A program made the position numbers and the translations under genes. Source: Lactococcus fujiensis JCM 16395 (lineage in GTDB: Bacteria; Bacillota; Bacilli; Lactobacillales; Streptococcaceae). From it: a DNA stretch of 64,000 bases. The notes below the pieces were generated by a model that searched no databases, had not been told where the DNA came from, and worked only from the letters and a program-made list of their open reading frames with translations. Where the stretch lies: positions 1 to 64,000 of the forward strand of contig NZ_JXJU01000009.1 in the NCBI RefSeq assembly GCF_002441655.1. The letters run 5' to 3'. Every line of letters begins with the position of its first letter. The stretch's first letter is position 1. Shown here one piece after another: positions 1 through 8,253 of this stretch.

Positions 1-409
1 CACCGCCACTCGCCTGGCTGCTCGGGATCGTTACTGTCCAGTTGCCATTAGTACCAACTGTCGCAGTCTGCGTTGTCGTACCGTCTGGATCTGTCACCGT
101 GACTGTGTCACCTGAGACACCTGTTCCTGAGACGGTGCCTGACGCGGCCGTCGTAATCGTTGTCGCTGCGACTGTGGTTGCGGCATAGGCCACCGTCGGC
201 GAACTGACTGCTGTCAGCGTGGCTGTTCCCGCACCAATAAATGTGAGTGCCGAAGCTGCATAGAGCCAATTTTTACCTGACTTCCATTGACGAAAATGAG
301 TAATTTTCTTTCGTGTTATTTTGAATCTTGGTGACTCATGCAAACTACTATACTTCATTCTCACCCTCCAATACTCATGTTGTTTGTTTGTTTGTTTGTT
401 TGTTTGCAT
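1..409 (-). CDS. Cell-surface adhesin, KxYKxGKxW-type signal peptide and Ig-like stalk, N-terminal part only
   Basis: This is the first 136 codons of a secreted surface protein that runs off the left edge. After a basic leader comes FRQWKSGKNWLYAAS and a hydrophobic stretch ending in AYA, a variant of the KxYKxGKxW signal that sends large Ser/Thr-rich adhesins to the accessory Sec (SecA2) route in related bacteria. Thr/Val/Ser-rich sequence with GDTVTVTDPDG and GNWTVTIP follows, as in bacterial Ig-like stalk repeats. Two in-frame starts are possible: ATG at 409 (AGGGAGG four bases upstream) and ATG at 358 (GGAGGG five bases upstream). The 17 codons between them include six CAAA repeats. The stalk part is visibly richer in G+C than its neighbours, with many ACG, GCG and GTC codons. 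Binding partner unknown. Confidence 0.75.
   Translation of the reverse strand, partial: MQTNKQTNKQHEYWRVRMKYSSLHESPRFKITRKKITHFRQWKSGKNWLYAASALTFIGAGTATLTAVSSPTVAYAATTVAATTITTAASGTVSGTGVSGDTVTVTDPDGTTTQTATVGTNGNWTVTIPSSQASGG
383..406 (-). repeat. Tetranucleotide repeat (CAAA)6 near the adhesin start
   Basis: Six perfect tandem TTTG units on the plus strand read as CAAA on the coding strand, directly after the ATG at 409. Gain or loss of one unit shifts the frame between the two possible adhesin starts. Confidence 0.85.
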
Positions 410-431
410 AAAGCCTCCCTCTTTTTACTAT

Positions 432-460
432 AGCATAATATAATCTTTGTATTTTTTCAA
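432..460 (-). promoter_or_regulatory. Predicted promoter of the adhesin gene
   Basis: TTGAAA, 17 bases, then TATGCT on the minus strand. Transcription would start near 425, about 16 bases before the ATG at 409, so the CAAA repeat lies in the mRNA. Confidence 0.5.
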
Positions 461-505
461 TTACACGAATATTTCAATTTCGATTAAATTTATACAAATT
501 GAATC

Positions 506-550
506 AAAAAAAAAATAAGAAATCATGAGCTAAGCTCATGATTTCTTATT
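506..550 (-). terminator. Rho-independent terminator after xseB
   Basis: Nearly perfect inverted repeat with 18-bp arms (514-531 and 533-550) around one base. On the minus strand it is followed by a run of T residues. It lies just past the xseB stop. Confidence 0.85.
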
Positions 551-578
551 ACGTTTCTTATTTTCATTACTTCTCATA

Positions 579-818
579 TCAATAGTTTTTTTGTTCTGGT
601 GAAAAATCAGCTTCTGTATCATCTTTTCCAACAATTTTGACTAAGGTCTCTTCAGCTTCATTCAGCGTTTTTTTCAATTTATCGGACAAAACCATCCCTT
701 TTTGAAATTCTGTTATGGCATCTTCAAGTGCGACATCACCTGATTCTAATTTTCTAACAATCATTTCTAATTCAGTCAGGTTATCTTCAAATTTTGCGGT
801 TTCTTTTTTTGTAGGCAT
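579..818 (-). CDS. xseB: Exodeoxyribonuclease VII small subunit
   Basis: XseB binds several-fold to the large subunit XseA to form exonuclease VII, which degrades single-stranded DNA to oligonucleotides in the cytoplasm. The 79-residue length is normal, and the helical core [21 protein letters not shown] with the later [12 protein letters not shown] segment is diagnostic. The start is supported by GGAGAG eight bases upstream. In most relatives xseA and xseB overlap or nearly touch; here 214 bp separate them, so xseB may have its own promoter. A strong terminator follows. Confidence 0.93.
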   Translation of the reverse strand: MPTKKETAKFEDNLTELEMIVRKLESGDVALEDAITEFQKGMVLSDKLKKTLNEAEETLVKIVGKDDTEADFSPEQKNY

Positions 819-972
819 GATTCACTCTCCAAACATTTTTTAACTTTCATTTTTCATGAAATTTTCATCAAATTCTAATTCATTTTGATCAAAAACAACG
901 GTGTTAATTCCACATAAGGACATAAGAGCGTTACTTCTTCATTTTTATTGTCCTTTAGAGACAGAATTTTCT

Positions 973-996
973 TGTTGACAATAACTGTTGACAATA
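973..996. repeat. Direct repeat TGTTGACAATA (x2) between xseA and xseB
   Basis: Two exact 11-bp copies at 973-983 and 986-996, offset by 13 bp, inside the 819-1032 gap. No coding sequence with a ribosome binding site was found in this gap; the repeat could be a regulator site. Confidence 0.5.
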
Positions 997-1032
997 CAAA
1001 AATTCTTTCTAAAAGTGAAATTAAAATTCTTC

Positions 1033-2286
1033 TTATTTCACCTCTGCTGACACCTGACCATCAAACAGCGAAATTTCAATAGCTTTCCCTGGATTGACGT
1101 CTTTCACACTTTTAATAATTTTCCCATTTTTATCAGAAACAATGGAGAATCCTCTCGCTTTTATCTTAGAAATATCTAATAAAAGTAAATTTTGATAAGC
1201 ACGATCTAATCGGAATTTTCGTCGTTCAACAGTTCTGGAATAAGCGGGTACCAACTGACCGGAAATAAGTTCAAATCGGTGTTGTCCCTGATCAACTTTT
1301 TGTTTGGTCAGTACTGACAAACGTTCGGTCAATAGATCAACTTTTTGAATATGCCCATCGTAGAGGCGCTCAGGTTGCCGAAATACGACCGAATGTGTTA
1401 ATTTTTCCAATTTTTCACGTTTGAACATGATTAAGGCTTTTAAACGGTTTAACATTCGATTTTCTTGCTCATTTGACCAGGCGAGTAAATCAATTTTCGT
1501 ATTTGGTGTAGCTAATTCAGCAGCTGCGGTTGGTGTCGCTGCACGTGCATCAGCAACAAAATCGGCTAAGGTCACATCTGTTTCATGCCCAACCGAACTG
1601 ATGATTGGAATATGTGATTCAAATATCGCGCGGACAACGATTTCTTCATTAAAGCCCCATAGGTCCTCAATTGACCCACCACCACGACCAATAATCATCA
1701 CATCAAAATCACCGCGTTCATTGGCTCGCCTAATATTCGAAGCAATTTCTTCTGCCGATCCTTCTCCTTGAACCTTTGTCGGATAAAGAACAATTTCTGA
1801 CATTGGAAAGCGTCGTTGAATCGTTGTAATAATATCCCGGATAACAGCTCCAGAAGGTGAAGTGACAACTGCAATACAATTAGAAAATTGAGGCAATGCT
1901 TGCTTAAAACGAGTTTCAAAAAGTCCTTCAGCTGATAATTTTTTCTTCAACTGCTCAAATTTGACTGCCAAAGCTCCAATTCCGTCTGGAACCATTGTTT
2001 CAATATTAATCGAATAAGAACCAGAAGGCGCATATAATGAAACCCGTCCGACGACTAAAACCTTCATACCATCTTCAAGTTTAAAATCTAATTTGCGAAA
2101 TTGTCCTGCCCACATGTTCGCCTGTATCACTGCACCCTCGTCCTTAATGGCAAAGTATTGGTGATTCGGCCGCTGGCGAAAATTAGAAATTTCCCCCGTC
2201 AAATAAACCCGTTCCAAATATGGATCACGAGAAAATTTAGCAGCCAGATATTTAGTTAATGTTGTTACTGTTAAATATTCTGTCAT
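1033..2286 (-). CDS. xseA: Exodeoxyribonuclease VII large subunit
   Basis: XseA is the catalytic subunit of exonuclease VII. The 417-residue protein has the N-terminal OB fold ([22 protein letters not shown], about residues 26-48) and the catalytic region with [29 protein letters not shown] and [27 protein letters not shown], the family signatures. I chose the ATG at 2286 over the TTG three codons upstream because the reading frame of the interrupted gene before it ends in a TGA that overlaps this ATG (ATGA), implying translational coupling in the original operon. Confident. Confidence 0.93.
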   Translation of the reverse strand: MTEYLTVTTLTKYLAAKFSRDPYLERVYLTGEISNFRQRPNHQYFAIKDEGAVIQANMWAGQFRKLDFKLEDGMKVLVVGRVSLYAPSGSYSINIETMVPDGIGALAVKFEQLKKKLSAEGLFETRFKQALPQFSNCIAVVTSPSGAVIRDIITTIQRRFPMSEIVLYPTKVQGEGSAEEIASNIRRANERGDFDVMIIGRGGGSIEDLWGFNEEIVVRAIFESHIPIISSVGHETDVTLADFVADARAATPTAAAELATPNTKIDLLAWSNEQENRMLNRLKALIMFKREKLEKLTHSVVFRQPERLYDGHIQKVDLLTERLSVLTKQKVDQGQHRFELISGQLVPAYSRTVERRKFRLDRAYQNLLLLDISKIKARGFSIVSDKNGKIIKSVKDVNPGKAIEISLFDGQVSAEVK

Positions 2287-2795
2287 AATTCCCAACTTAC
2301 ATCATAATGTTTATCAATCAAGTGATAAGGGAGCTTATTCTGTTCACATCCCTCTTGAAAAGCTTGATTATTTGCGATGAGTAATGCTTTACTTAAGTAA
2401 GATTCATCCTGACGTTGTTCTACTTCTTAGGCGAATTTTTTGATGTCCTCAAAATGATTTTCGATATAATCTTTAGACATGACGATGAAATACGATTTGA
2501 TTTGACCTAACATATCCTCAGAAAAATCATTTTGCCAATCAAAGGGGATATAAATTCCTTCGACAATCAAATTTTGCCGATTCTCAATCGCTGTTTTAAT
2601 GATTTCTTTGACAATTTTCCAGAGAAATGGGCGGAGTGCCCCATCATCGCTCACCGAGAGTTCAGTCGTACCACTCCGAATCAGCCCCATTTTCAATAAA
2701 TCAATTGACAAACATGAATAACTTGTCTGTTTAATTAATTTTTGTGCCAAAACTGTTTTACCTGTATGTGTTGCCCCGGAAACTAATAATATCAC
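2283..2795 (-). pseudogene. P-loop kinase-like gene interrupted by an in-frame stop
   Basis: The first 122 codons, from a GTG start, encode a P-loop nucleotide-binding protein (VSGATHTGKTVLA near residue 6, ENRQNLIVEGIYIPF near 90) like small nucleoside or 2-phosphoglycerate kinases; the substrate is not evident. Translation meets TAA at 2429-2427. The same frame then stays open for a further 47 codons (EVEQRQDESYLSKALLIANN and onward to DVSWEL) and ends at TGA 2285-2283, overlapping the xseA start. The most direct reading is one gene of about 170 codons broken by a single nonsense change. A functional truncated protein or a sequencing error cannot be excluded. Confidence 0.7.
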
Positions 2796-2960
2796 TATAA
2801 TATTTTCTCCAAAACATAAATTTTAATCGTTTGTTTTTATGTTAAACCCACTCAAAAATAGGTTGTAAATTAAAACGATAAGTAGATGGCCTGTATAAGG
2901 GCAATAGTCTAATCCAGCTGAAAAGAAAAGTGCGCCAAAAGGAACGTCTAAATCTATTAA

Positions 2961-3830
2961 TTATTTATTCGATGAGTATGAGTTATTATTTTCACTCATT
3001 TCAGCAGACCTAATTGTCTGTTCCATCAGCATGGTAATCGTCATTGGTCCCACACCACCAGGCACTGGGGTAATCAAGCTTGCTACTTCTTTGACCGAAT
3101 CAAAGTCAACATCGCCACAGAGTTTTCCATTTTCATCTCTGTCCATGCCAACATCAATAACAACAGCACCTTTCTTAACCATATCAGCGGTGACAAATTT
3201 GGCTACACCAATGGCTACGACTAAAATATCGGCTGCTTTTGTCAACTCAGATAAATTTTTTGATCGACTGTGCGCAATGGTCACCGTTGCATTCGCCATC
3301 ATCATGAGTTGTGCAATCGGTTTACCTACAATATTTGATCGTCCAATGACGACTGCTCGTTTCCCCGACAAATCAACATCATAATGTTTAAACATCGCCA
3401 TGATGCCTGCTGGTGTACTTGGTACCATGACCGGATTTCCCGCCCAAAGTCGCCCCATATTCATAGGATGAAAACCATCGACATCCTTTTTAGGATCAAT
3501 AGCGAGGAGTACTTTTTCTTCTGAAATATGAGCAGGCAATGGTAATTGTACCAATATCCCATTCCATTGTTCATCTTGATTATATTGATCAATTAGAGCA
3601 AGTAATTCACTTTCACTCGTCTGGTCTGGTAAGCGAACAACTTTTGAATTAATTCCCAGTCTTTGTGCTGTGCGTTCTTTATTTCGGACATAGACTTGAC
3701 TAGCCGGATCTTCGCCCAACAAAATAACGACCAATCCAGGAACAACTCCCTTCTCACTTAATTTTTCAACTTTTACTTTTAAATCAGCTTGCATTTGAAC
3801 AGCCAATGCTTTTCCATCAATAATTTTCAT
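2961..3830 (-). CDS. folD: Bifunctional methylenetetrahydrofolate dehydrogenase/cyclohydrolase
   Basis: FolD interconverts 5,10-methylene-, 5,10-methenyl- and 10-formyl-tetrahydrofolate with NADP in cytosolic one-carbon metabolism. Clear motifs: YVRNKER with its catalytic-site lysine (near residue 52), GILVQLPLP (near 90), [15 protein letters not shown], the NADP-binding segment [13 protein letters not shown] (near 163) and [15 protein letters not shown] near the end. The 289-residue length is slightly above the usual 280-285, through a polar C-terminal tail rich in Asn and Ser. No Shine-Dalgarno sequence precedes the ATG; a good promoter ends six bases before it, so the mRNA may be leaderless. 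Confidence 0.96.
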   Translation of the reverse strand: MKIIDGKALAVQMQADLKVKVEKLSEKGVVPGLVVILLGEDPASQVYVRNKERTAQRLGINSKVVRLPDQTSESELLALIDQYNQDEQWNGILVQLPLPAHISEEKVLLAIDPKKDVDGFHPMNMGRLWAGNPVMVPSTPAGIMAMFKHYDVDLSGKRAVVIGRSNIVGKPIAQLMMMANATVTIAHSRSKNLSELTKAADILVVAIGVAKFVTADMVKKGAVVIDVGMDRDENGKLCGDVDFDSVKEVASLITPVPGGVGPMTITMLMEQTIRSAEMSENNNSYSSNK

Positions 3831-3836
3831 ACTTTA

Positions 3837-3866
3837 AGTATATCACAAAAAAATAAAGCCTTTCAA
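3837..3866 (-). promoter_or_regulatory. folD promoter directly abutting the start codon
   Basis: TTGAAA (3866-3861), 18 bases, then extended -10 TGA-TATACT (TATACT at 3842-3837). Only six bases lie between the -10 box and the ATG, so transcription should begin at or next to the A of the start codon. Confidence 0.6.
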
Positions 3867-3910
3867 TTTTCCACGTCATTATTGTCTCCTGTTTCTAATT
3901 TTTTTAAATT

Positions 3911-3938
3911 AAAACAAGTAAATCATTTTACTTGTTTT
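3911..3938 (-). terminator. Terminator after the Spx-like gene
   Basis: Perfect 12-bp arms AAAACAAGTAAA and its complement around TCAT, overlapping the stop codon, followed on the minus strand by AATTT. The stem is A/T-rich, so it may be weak. Confidence 0.55.
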
Positions 3939-4365
3939 AATCTACTTTCGACAAATGCTCATCCAAATTTTCTTTAATCTTATCGGTTGCTACTGTGAGT
4001 TCAACCTGACGAATTTCTCTTGGGAGAAATTTGCGAATGTCATCCTCATTATACCCCACCTGCAGTCGTCGGTTGTCCAAAATCAACGGGCGACGCAATA
4101 ATGTCCTATTTTTTTCAAATATCTCAACTAATTCATTTAGAGAGAGTTGTTCAAAATCAAGCTGCAACCTATGGTATGCACGACTACGTGTTGAAATAAT
4201 TTCTTCAGTTCCGTTATCTGTAAGCGACAAAATTTGTAGGTAATCGGCCCGACTGATATTGTCTGTCAACAAGTTCACTTCTTCATATTCTAAATGATGA
4301 AGTTCCATCCACTGCTTTGCTTTTTTACATGAGCTACACGAGATTACGGTATAGATTTTTACCAT
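3937..4365 (-). CDS. Spx/ArsC-family transcriptional regulator
   Basis: Spx proteins bind the alpha C-terminal domain of RNA polymerase and redirect transcription under thiol and other stress. The 142-residue protein has the N-terminal redox motif CSSC (Cys10 and Cys13) and the diagnostic stretch LRRPLILDNRRLQVGYNEDDIRKFLPR around residues 90-116. Length is near the usual 132-140. Lactococci carry several Spx paralogues, and which one this is cannot be decided here. It is monocistronic: own promoter upstream (4424-4451), own hairpin at the end. SD sequence GAGGG is eight bases before the ATG. Confidence 0.88.
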   Translation of the reverse strand: MVKIYTVISCSSCKKAKQWMELHHLEYEEVNLLTDNISRADYLQILSLTDNGTEEIISTRSRAYHRLQLDFEQLSLNELVEIFEKNRTLLRRPLILDNRRLQVGYNEDDIRKFLPREIRQVELTVATDKIKENLDEHLSKVD

Positions 4366-4423
4366 AGTCTTTCCCTCACTTATTTTTAATGTTCTAATGT
4401 TTTTCTCATTTATTTATAATCTT

Positions 4424-4451
4424 ATTATAACATAGCATAATATTAAGTAAA
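4424..4451 (-). promoter_or_regulatory. Predicted promoter of the Spx-like gene
   Basis: TTTACT (4451-4446), 16 bases, TATAAT (4429-4424) on the minus strand; the mRNA leader would be about 50 bases. Confidence 0.45.
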
Positions 4452-4499
4452 GGGGGATCGTCAATTTGTAAGCTTTTTTAACTTTTGTGTAATCAAAAG

Positions 4500-4527
4500 A
4501 AAAAGTCTGTTTAATTACAGACTTTTT
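4500..4527 (-). terminator. Terminator after alr
   Basis: AAAAAGTCTGT and its complement around TTAATT, with T-rich sequence on both sides. It lies just downstream of the alr stop. Confidence 0.8.
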
Positions 4528-4555
4528 CATTTTATTGATTAAATTTTCTCATTTG

Positions 4556-5659
4556 TTACTTGTATTCACGATAGATACGATCGGAAAGTAAACACAGAAT
4601 TTCATAATTAATGGTGTGGCGCCATTCGGCAATTTCTTGTGCCGTAATTTCTAATTGACCTTCACGACCAATTAATGTTACGGGAGTTCCAATAGGGTAT
4701 TCTTTTTCCAGTTTTATACACATTTGATCCATGGAAACCCGGCCGATAATTTCACAATACTGACCATCCACAATCACATGAAAACCTTGCATCTCTCTGG
4801 TCCAACCATCAGCATAACCAATTGACACCGTCCCGACGACAGTATCTTCACTCGCAGTATAAGTGGCACCATAACCAACAGTATCTCCCGCCTGAATGGT
4901 TTTCACATGAGTCAATTCTGATTTTAATTCAAAAGCAGGCTCCAGATCAAAAGGTAAGTCTAAGGCTCTACCACTCGGATTAAGGCCATACATTGAGACC
5001 CCTAAACGTTCGATATCTTGAACTTGTTCTTTATGCCAAAGTCCAGCTGCCGAATTTGTCGAGTGAACAAATTGAGGACGACGGTTCAATCCAGCCACAA
5101 TTGAAGCAAATTTTTCTTTTTGTTGTATATATTTTGTCGTATCCACTTCATCTGCAGTTGCGAAATGTGTAAAGATCCCATCAAACAGGATACCACTTTG
5201 ATCAGCAAGGTCAATCATAGCATTTGCCTCAGCAGCATCCCGAACACCAATTCGCCCCATCCCAGAATCCACTGCAATGTGAATTTTTAGGCCTTGATAA
5301 TTCGTTTTTTGTGCAACAATCAATTTTAACCATGCCAAACTGGGAGCAGTCAGCGTAATATTCAGACTGGTAGCAATATCTGCATTTTCAGGAACGATTC
5401 CTGATAAAACTAAAATGGGTTTTGTGATTAAATGATTTCGTAATTCGATCGCTTCATCGAGATTGGAAACGCAAAATCCGTCAACTAATTCGTGAACACT
5501 TTGAGCTACTGGAATCGCACCATGTCCATAAGCATTGGCCTTAACAACCGCATATAATGCGGGCTTTGCTCCAATGTGTTGGCGCATTTTTTTTACATTA
5601 TTTTGAATCGCAGTCAAACTAACGATGGCTGGCGTATGACGATGGGGAGAAGATTTCAT
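4556..5659 (-). CDS. alr: Alanine racemase
   Basis: A PLP enzyme that converts L- to D-alanine for peptidoglycan and teichoic acids. The PLP lysine is Lys40 in AVVKANAYGHG, and the second catalytic base is the Tyr in VGYGATYTA (near residue 265). SMYGLNPSG, VSIGYADGW and GRVSMDQMCI are further family motifs. The 367-residue length is normal. It follows acpS, the usual arrangement in Streptococcaceae, with 52 bp between them, so the two are probably cotranscribed. A terminator ends the unit. Confidence 0.96.
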   Translation of the reverse strand: MKSSPHRHTPAIVSLTAIQNNVKKMRQHIGAKPALYAVVKANAYGHGAIPVAQSVHELVDGFCVSNLDEAIELRNHLITKPILVLSGIVPENADIATSLNITLTAPSLAWLKLIVAQKTNYQGLKIHIAVDSGMGRIGVRDAAEANAMIDLADQSGILFDGIFTHFATADEVDTTKYIQQKEKFASIVAGLNRRPQFVHSTNSAAGLWHKEQVQDIERLGVSMYGLNPSGRALDLPFDLEPAFELKSELTHVKTIQAGDTVGYGATYTASEDTVVGTVSIGYADGWTREMQGFHVIVDGQYCEIIGRVSMDQMCIKLEKEYPIGTPVTLIGREGQLEITAQEIAEWRHTINYEILCLLSDRIYREYK

Positions 5660-5711
5660 TTAAACAATCCTACTTTCTTCTTTGTGGGGATAAAATTAAA
5701 AAGTGATTTTT

Positions 5712-6071
5712 TTAATTATTTTCTAGAACTACGAAAGCAACAGCCTCAAGGTTACTGTGTGAAATAGTTAAATGAACGAGTCCCTTAAATGGGTGCTTAG
5801 AAAAATAAGGTTTTCCTAACTGGTCATTTTCAATTTCCAAATCGTGCATGCCGAGTTGGCGTCCAAAACCAGTTCCATAGGCTTTTGAAAAAGCTTCTTT
5901 CGCTGCCCAACGACCAGCTAAAAATTCAACTTTCCTTTTGGATGAAGAAAATTGATTAAACTTGACCATTTCTTGGTCCGTCAATACTTGTTCGACAAAC
6001 CGTTCTGAGCGAATCATCGCATTTTCTATTCTTGAGAGTTCGACATTGTCGACGCCGTTTCCGTATATCAT
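5712..6071 (-). CDS. acpS: Holo-[acyl-carrier-protein] synthase
   Basis: AcpS moves 4'-phosphopantetheine from CoA to Ser of acyl carrier protein, activating fatty acid synthesis. The 119-residue length is typical. Asp8 in GNGVDNVEL and Glu in [16 protein letters not shown] are the metal/CoA-binding residues, and [16 protein letters not shown] is the C-terminal strand motif. The usual I/E between D8 and the next V is Asn here. The gene precedes alr. Between an extended -10 box (TGC-TATAAT) and the ATG there are only seven bases (AGAGAAC), leaving no room for a normal leader. Confidence 0.94.
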   Translation of the reverse strand: MIYGNGVDNVELSRIENAMIRSERFVEQVLTDQEMVKFNQFSSSKRKVEFLAGRWAAKEAFSKAYGTGFGRQLGMHDLEIENDQLGKPYFSKHPFKGLVHLTISHSNLEAVAFVVLENN

Positions 6072-6078
6072 GTTCTCT

Positions 6079-6087
6079 ATTATAGCA
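6079..6087 (-). promoter_or_regulatory. Extended -10 box of acpS
   Basis: TGCTATAAT on the minus strand ends seven bases before the acpS ATG. The -35 region is weak (ATTAAT at 17 bases). Confidence 0.5.
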
Positions 6088-6177
6088 CACCCAAAATATA
6101 AATTAATATTAAATTACATTTTGCAAAAAATTTTCTCAAGGGAAATTATCGTTTCTCTCAATCAAAAAGTACAGAAA

Positions 6178-6205
6178 AAAAACGGAGCTACAGTTCCATT
6201 TTTTG
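6178..6205 (-). terminator. Terminator after the glycosyltransferase gene
   Basis: On the minus strand AAATGGAAC-TGTA-GCTCCGTTT, containing one G-T pair, followed by a T run. It lies just past the stop at 6217. Confidence 0.75.
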
Positions 6206-6216
6206 TTCAAATAAAA

Positions 6217-7317
6217 TTAAGTGTGTTGCCACTTAGTATTTCTGCCACGAGTTTTTAGATATTCCAATAACGCAACAGTGTAAAAATAAATCAACATCAG
6301 CGAATATACAAATTCAGGAATGTACAGGGCAGCAACAATCCTTCCTCGCCAGCCGGTTTGCCAAACTGTCATGACTTGTGTCAGAACATAAACCCCAAAT
6401 AAGAAAATTGTATACATAGGGACACTTGATTTTATCATGCCCATCATTGAAAATATTATACTGAGAACAAATATCCCAAGTACAACAGGCACCATTGCCA
6501 TCGCAATATAAAGCCCAATTTGTTGAAACCAATAAATGGAAATCATCCAAAGTGGCATTTGTAAACCGTAGGCTCCGATATTTTGCAATGCTCCTAAGTA
6601 CCAACGTTTTCTTTGGGCATGAAGACTTTTAAAGTCTTCCATAACATCGGTGACCGAGAAAATACCACAATGAGGAACAGAGTAGCCCACCACTAACATC
6701 GCCAATGTCAATTCATTGTCCTCCGTCAGACTGTCCACGTCATAATAACCCTCTCCCTTCGGGAGGATTTTCCCCACAAGACGAGCTGCTTTAATTTTTT
6801 TAATGGCCTCCCAACGGATCAGGCTTGCAGTTCCCGAAAGCACGAAAACTTCTGGTCGATGAAAGGCAATTAAGCCATAACGCGCATATTCCATTGCCTG
6901 TAATGTTCCAATGATTGTTTTAGACTCTCGACCGACAAAAATTGAACTCACACCTCCAACATCCACTTCTTCAAGCATTTTAAGCTCTGCTCTTTCAATA
7001 AAATTATCCTCAAGAATAGTGTCGGCATCCATGACTAAAATAGCTGGATTGTTTTGTTTTTCGAATTTACTTGCTAGTTCATCGAGTGCGAAATTAAGCG
7101 CACCTGCTTTCTTTTTTTTATTTTCTCCAGGCATAACAAGCACTTCTGCACCAGCATTCCAAGATTGCTCTGCAGTATGGTCAGTCGTATTATTCGGAAT
7201 GACCACGATATGATCTGGTTGGCGCGTTTGCCGATAAAGACTTTTGAGCGTATGAGCTATCGTTTCTTCTTCATTCCACGCTGGAATAAGGACTGTAATG
7301 ATTAGATTTTCTGCCAT
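6217..7317 (-). CDS. Membrane-bound family 2 glycosyltransferase
   Basis: A GT2 enzyme that probably adds or polymerises sugars at the cytoplasmic membrane. From MAENLI the N-terminal catalytic domain has IPAWNEEETI, the DxD motif VMDADTILEDNF (near residue 100), SGTASLIRWEAI, TEDNELTLAM (catalytic TED) and the QRKRW motif (near 235) of processive synthases such as chitin, hyaluronan and cellulose synthases. About four membrane segments follow (residues 250-355). The 366-residue length is shorter than most processive synthases, and product and donor are unknown. A TTG four codons upstream is an alternative start. It closes a run of four minus-strand genes with two small membrane proteins and a Nox-like flavoprotein. 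Confidence 0.85.
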   Translation of the reverse strand: MAENLIITVLIPAWNEEETIAHTLKSLYRQTRQPDHIVVIPNNTTDHTAEQSWNAGAEVLVMPGENKKKKAGALNFALDELASKFEKQNNPAILVMDADTILEDNFIERAELKMLEEVDVGGVSSIFVGRESKTIIGTLQAMEYARYGLIAFHRPEVFVLSGTASLIRWEAIKKIKAARLVGKILPKGEGYYDVDSLTEDNELTLAMLVVGYSVPHCGIFSVTDVMEDFKSLHAQRKRWYLGALQNIGAYGLQMPLWMISIYWFQQIGLYIAMAMVPVVLGIFVLSIIFSMMGMIKSSVPMYTIFLFGVYVLTQVMTVWQTGWRGRIVAALYIPEFVYSLMLIYFYTVALLEYLKTRGRNTKWQHT

Positions 7318-7438
7318 TTTGAATATCAATTCCGAGATGATTTGATAAAGTCATATGAACAAGGAGCTACCAAATAAGGAAAGGGCATCTCATCTTATCT
7401 CATCTCATTAGTATTTTTTTTATTTTGGTGAACTGATT

Positions 7439-7651
7439 TTATTTACTTTTTAATTCATCACTTACGTTTTTTGTATTATCAAATTTAAAAATGAGTTTGC
7501 CATTAAACGTCCACTTTAGATGCCGTCTGTGATCACTTGGCGAAATAACGTAATCAAGTGCTAGTCGCGGACCAAATTTAAAAAGGTGTAATACGATGCC
7601 AATATTAATAAGGATTGAAATAATCATTGAAAATTTGTAAATTAATTGCAT
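7439..7651 (-). CDS. Small membrane protein of unknown function
   Basis: A 70-residue protein with one clear membrane segment near the start (FSMIISILINIGIVLHLF) and a basic, polar remainder (SDHRRHLKWTFNGKLIFKFDN). I do not recognise the family. The ATG at 7651 comes one base after the stop of the preceding gene (TAATATG), which suggests coupled translation; a TTG at 7663 is an alternative. Its place between a 2-TM protein and a glycosyltransferase suggests a role in the same envelope process, as an inference only. Confidence 0.6.
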   Translation of the reverse strand: MQLIYKFSMIISILINIGIVLHLFKFGPRLALDYVISPSDHRRHLKWTFNGKLIFKFDNTKNVSDELKSK

Positions 7652-7652
7652 A

Positions 7653-8252
7653 TTAGAACTCAATTCCTAGGTAAAGTACTTCTCGATCAATAACATTTTC
7701 TTTAGAAATATCTTTTAATTCCATTTCAGTGTGGGCCAAATCATCTTCAAAAAGACCAATTGCTTCATTCAGGAATGAGGCCTGGTTATTTTCAAAATAC
7801 CTCAGCAGAATCGTTAAGACTTGGATGCTTAAATATTGTCGAGGAATATAAGATTCTTTAATATCTTTACTCAATAATAGATTTGTATTGTCTCGGTTAA
7901 TTTCATCGATTTTTTCTTGTGAGTTATTCAGTCGTCTTTCAAAATTCGCTCTTCTAAATCTGGCAAATAGTGGCGTATGCCAAAGTAAAACACATGTGAT
8001 GTACGTCAAAACAAAGATTGAAACGACACCCATAAGACTCGATAAAGTAGAATTTTTTATTATTCCAGTCAGTAAAAAGCCCCAAGCTACAAAAAATGAA
8101 ATGACGCCTGCCACGATTTCAAAATTGAATTGAACTCTTTTTTTGATTTGCTCTGAAATTTCTCGCCTTTCGATACTTTTAAGTTCGATTTGTTGCAATT
8201 CAGACAACACCATCCGGCAGTATGCCTCGGTTACACCCTTATCACTATTCAT
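7653..8252 (-). CDS. Two-helix membrane protein of unknown function
   Basis: 199 residues from the ATG at 8252, one base after the stop of the flavoprotein gene (TAAGATG). It has an amphipathic N-terminal region, two membrane segments (IVAGVISFFVAWGFLLTGII and LMGVVSIFVLTYITCVLLW, roughly residues 45-90) and a charged C-terminal half with predicted helices (RRLNNSQEKIDEINRDN). The outline, two central TMs with cytosolic helical flanks, resembles SLATT-type proteins, but I cannot confirm that. An in-frame ATG seven codons upstream overlaps the preceding gene. Confidence 0.65.
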   Translation of the reverse strand: MNSDKGVTEAYCRMVLSELQQIELKSIERREISEQIKKRVQFNFEIVAGVISFFVAWGFLLTGIIKNSTLSSLMGVVSIFVLTYITCVLLWHTPLFARFRRANFERRLNNSQEKIDEINRDNTNLLLSKDIKESYIPRQYLSIQVLTILLRYFENNQASFLNEAIGLFEDDLAHTEMELKDISKENVIDREVLYLGIEF

Positions 8253-8253
8253 C

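Noticed and set aside
7385-7410. ATCTC-type short repeats between the glycosyltransferase and the small membrane gene
   Set aside because: Low-complexity, imperfect and too short to support a function.
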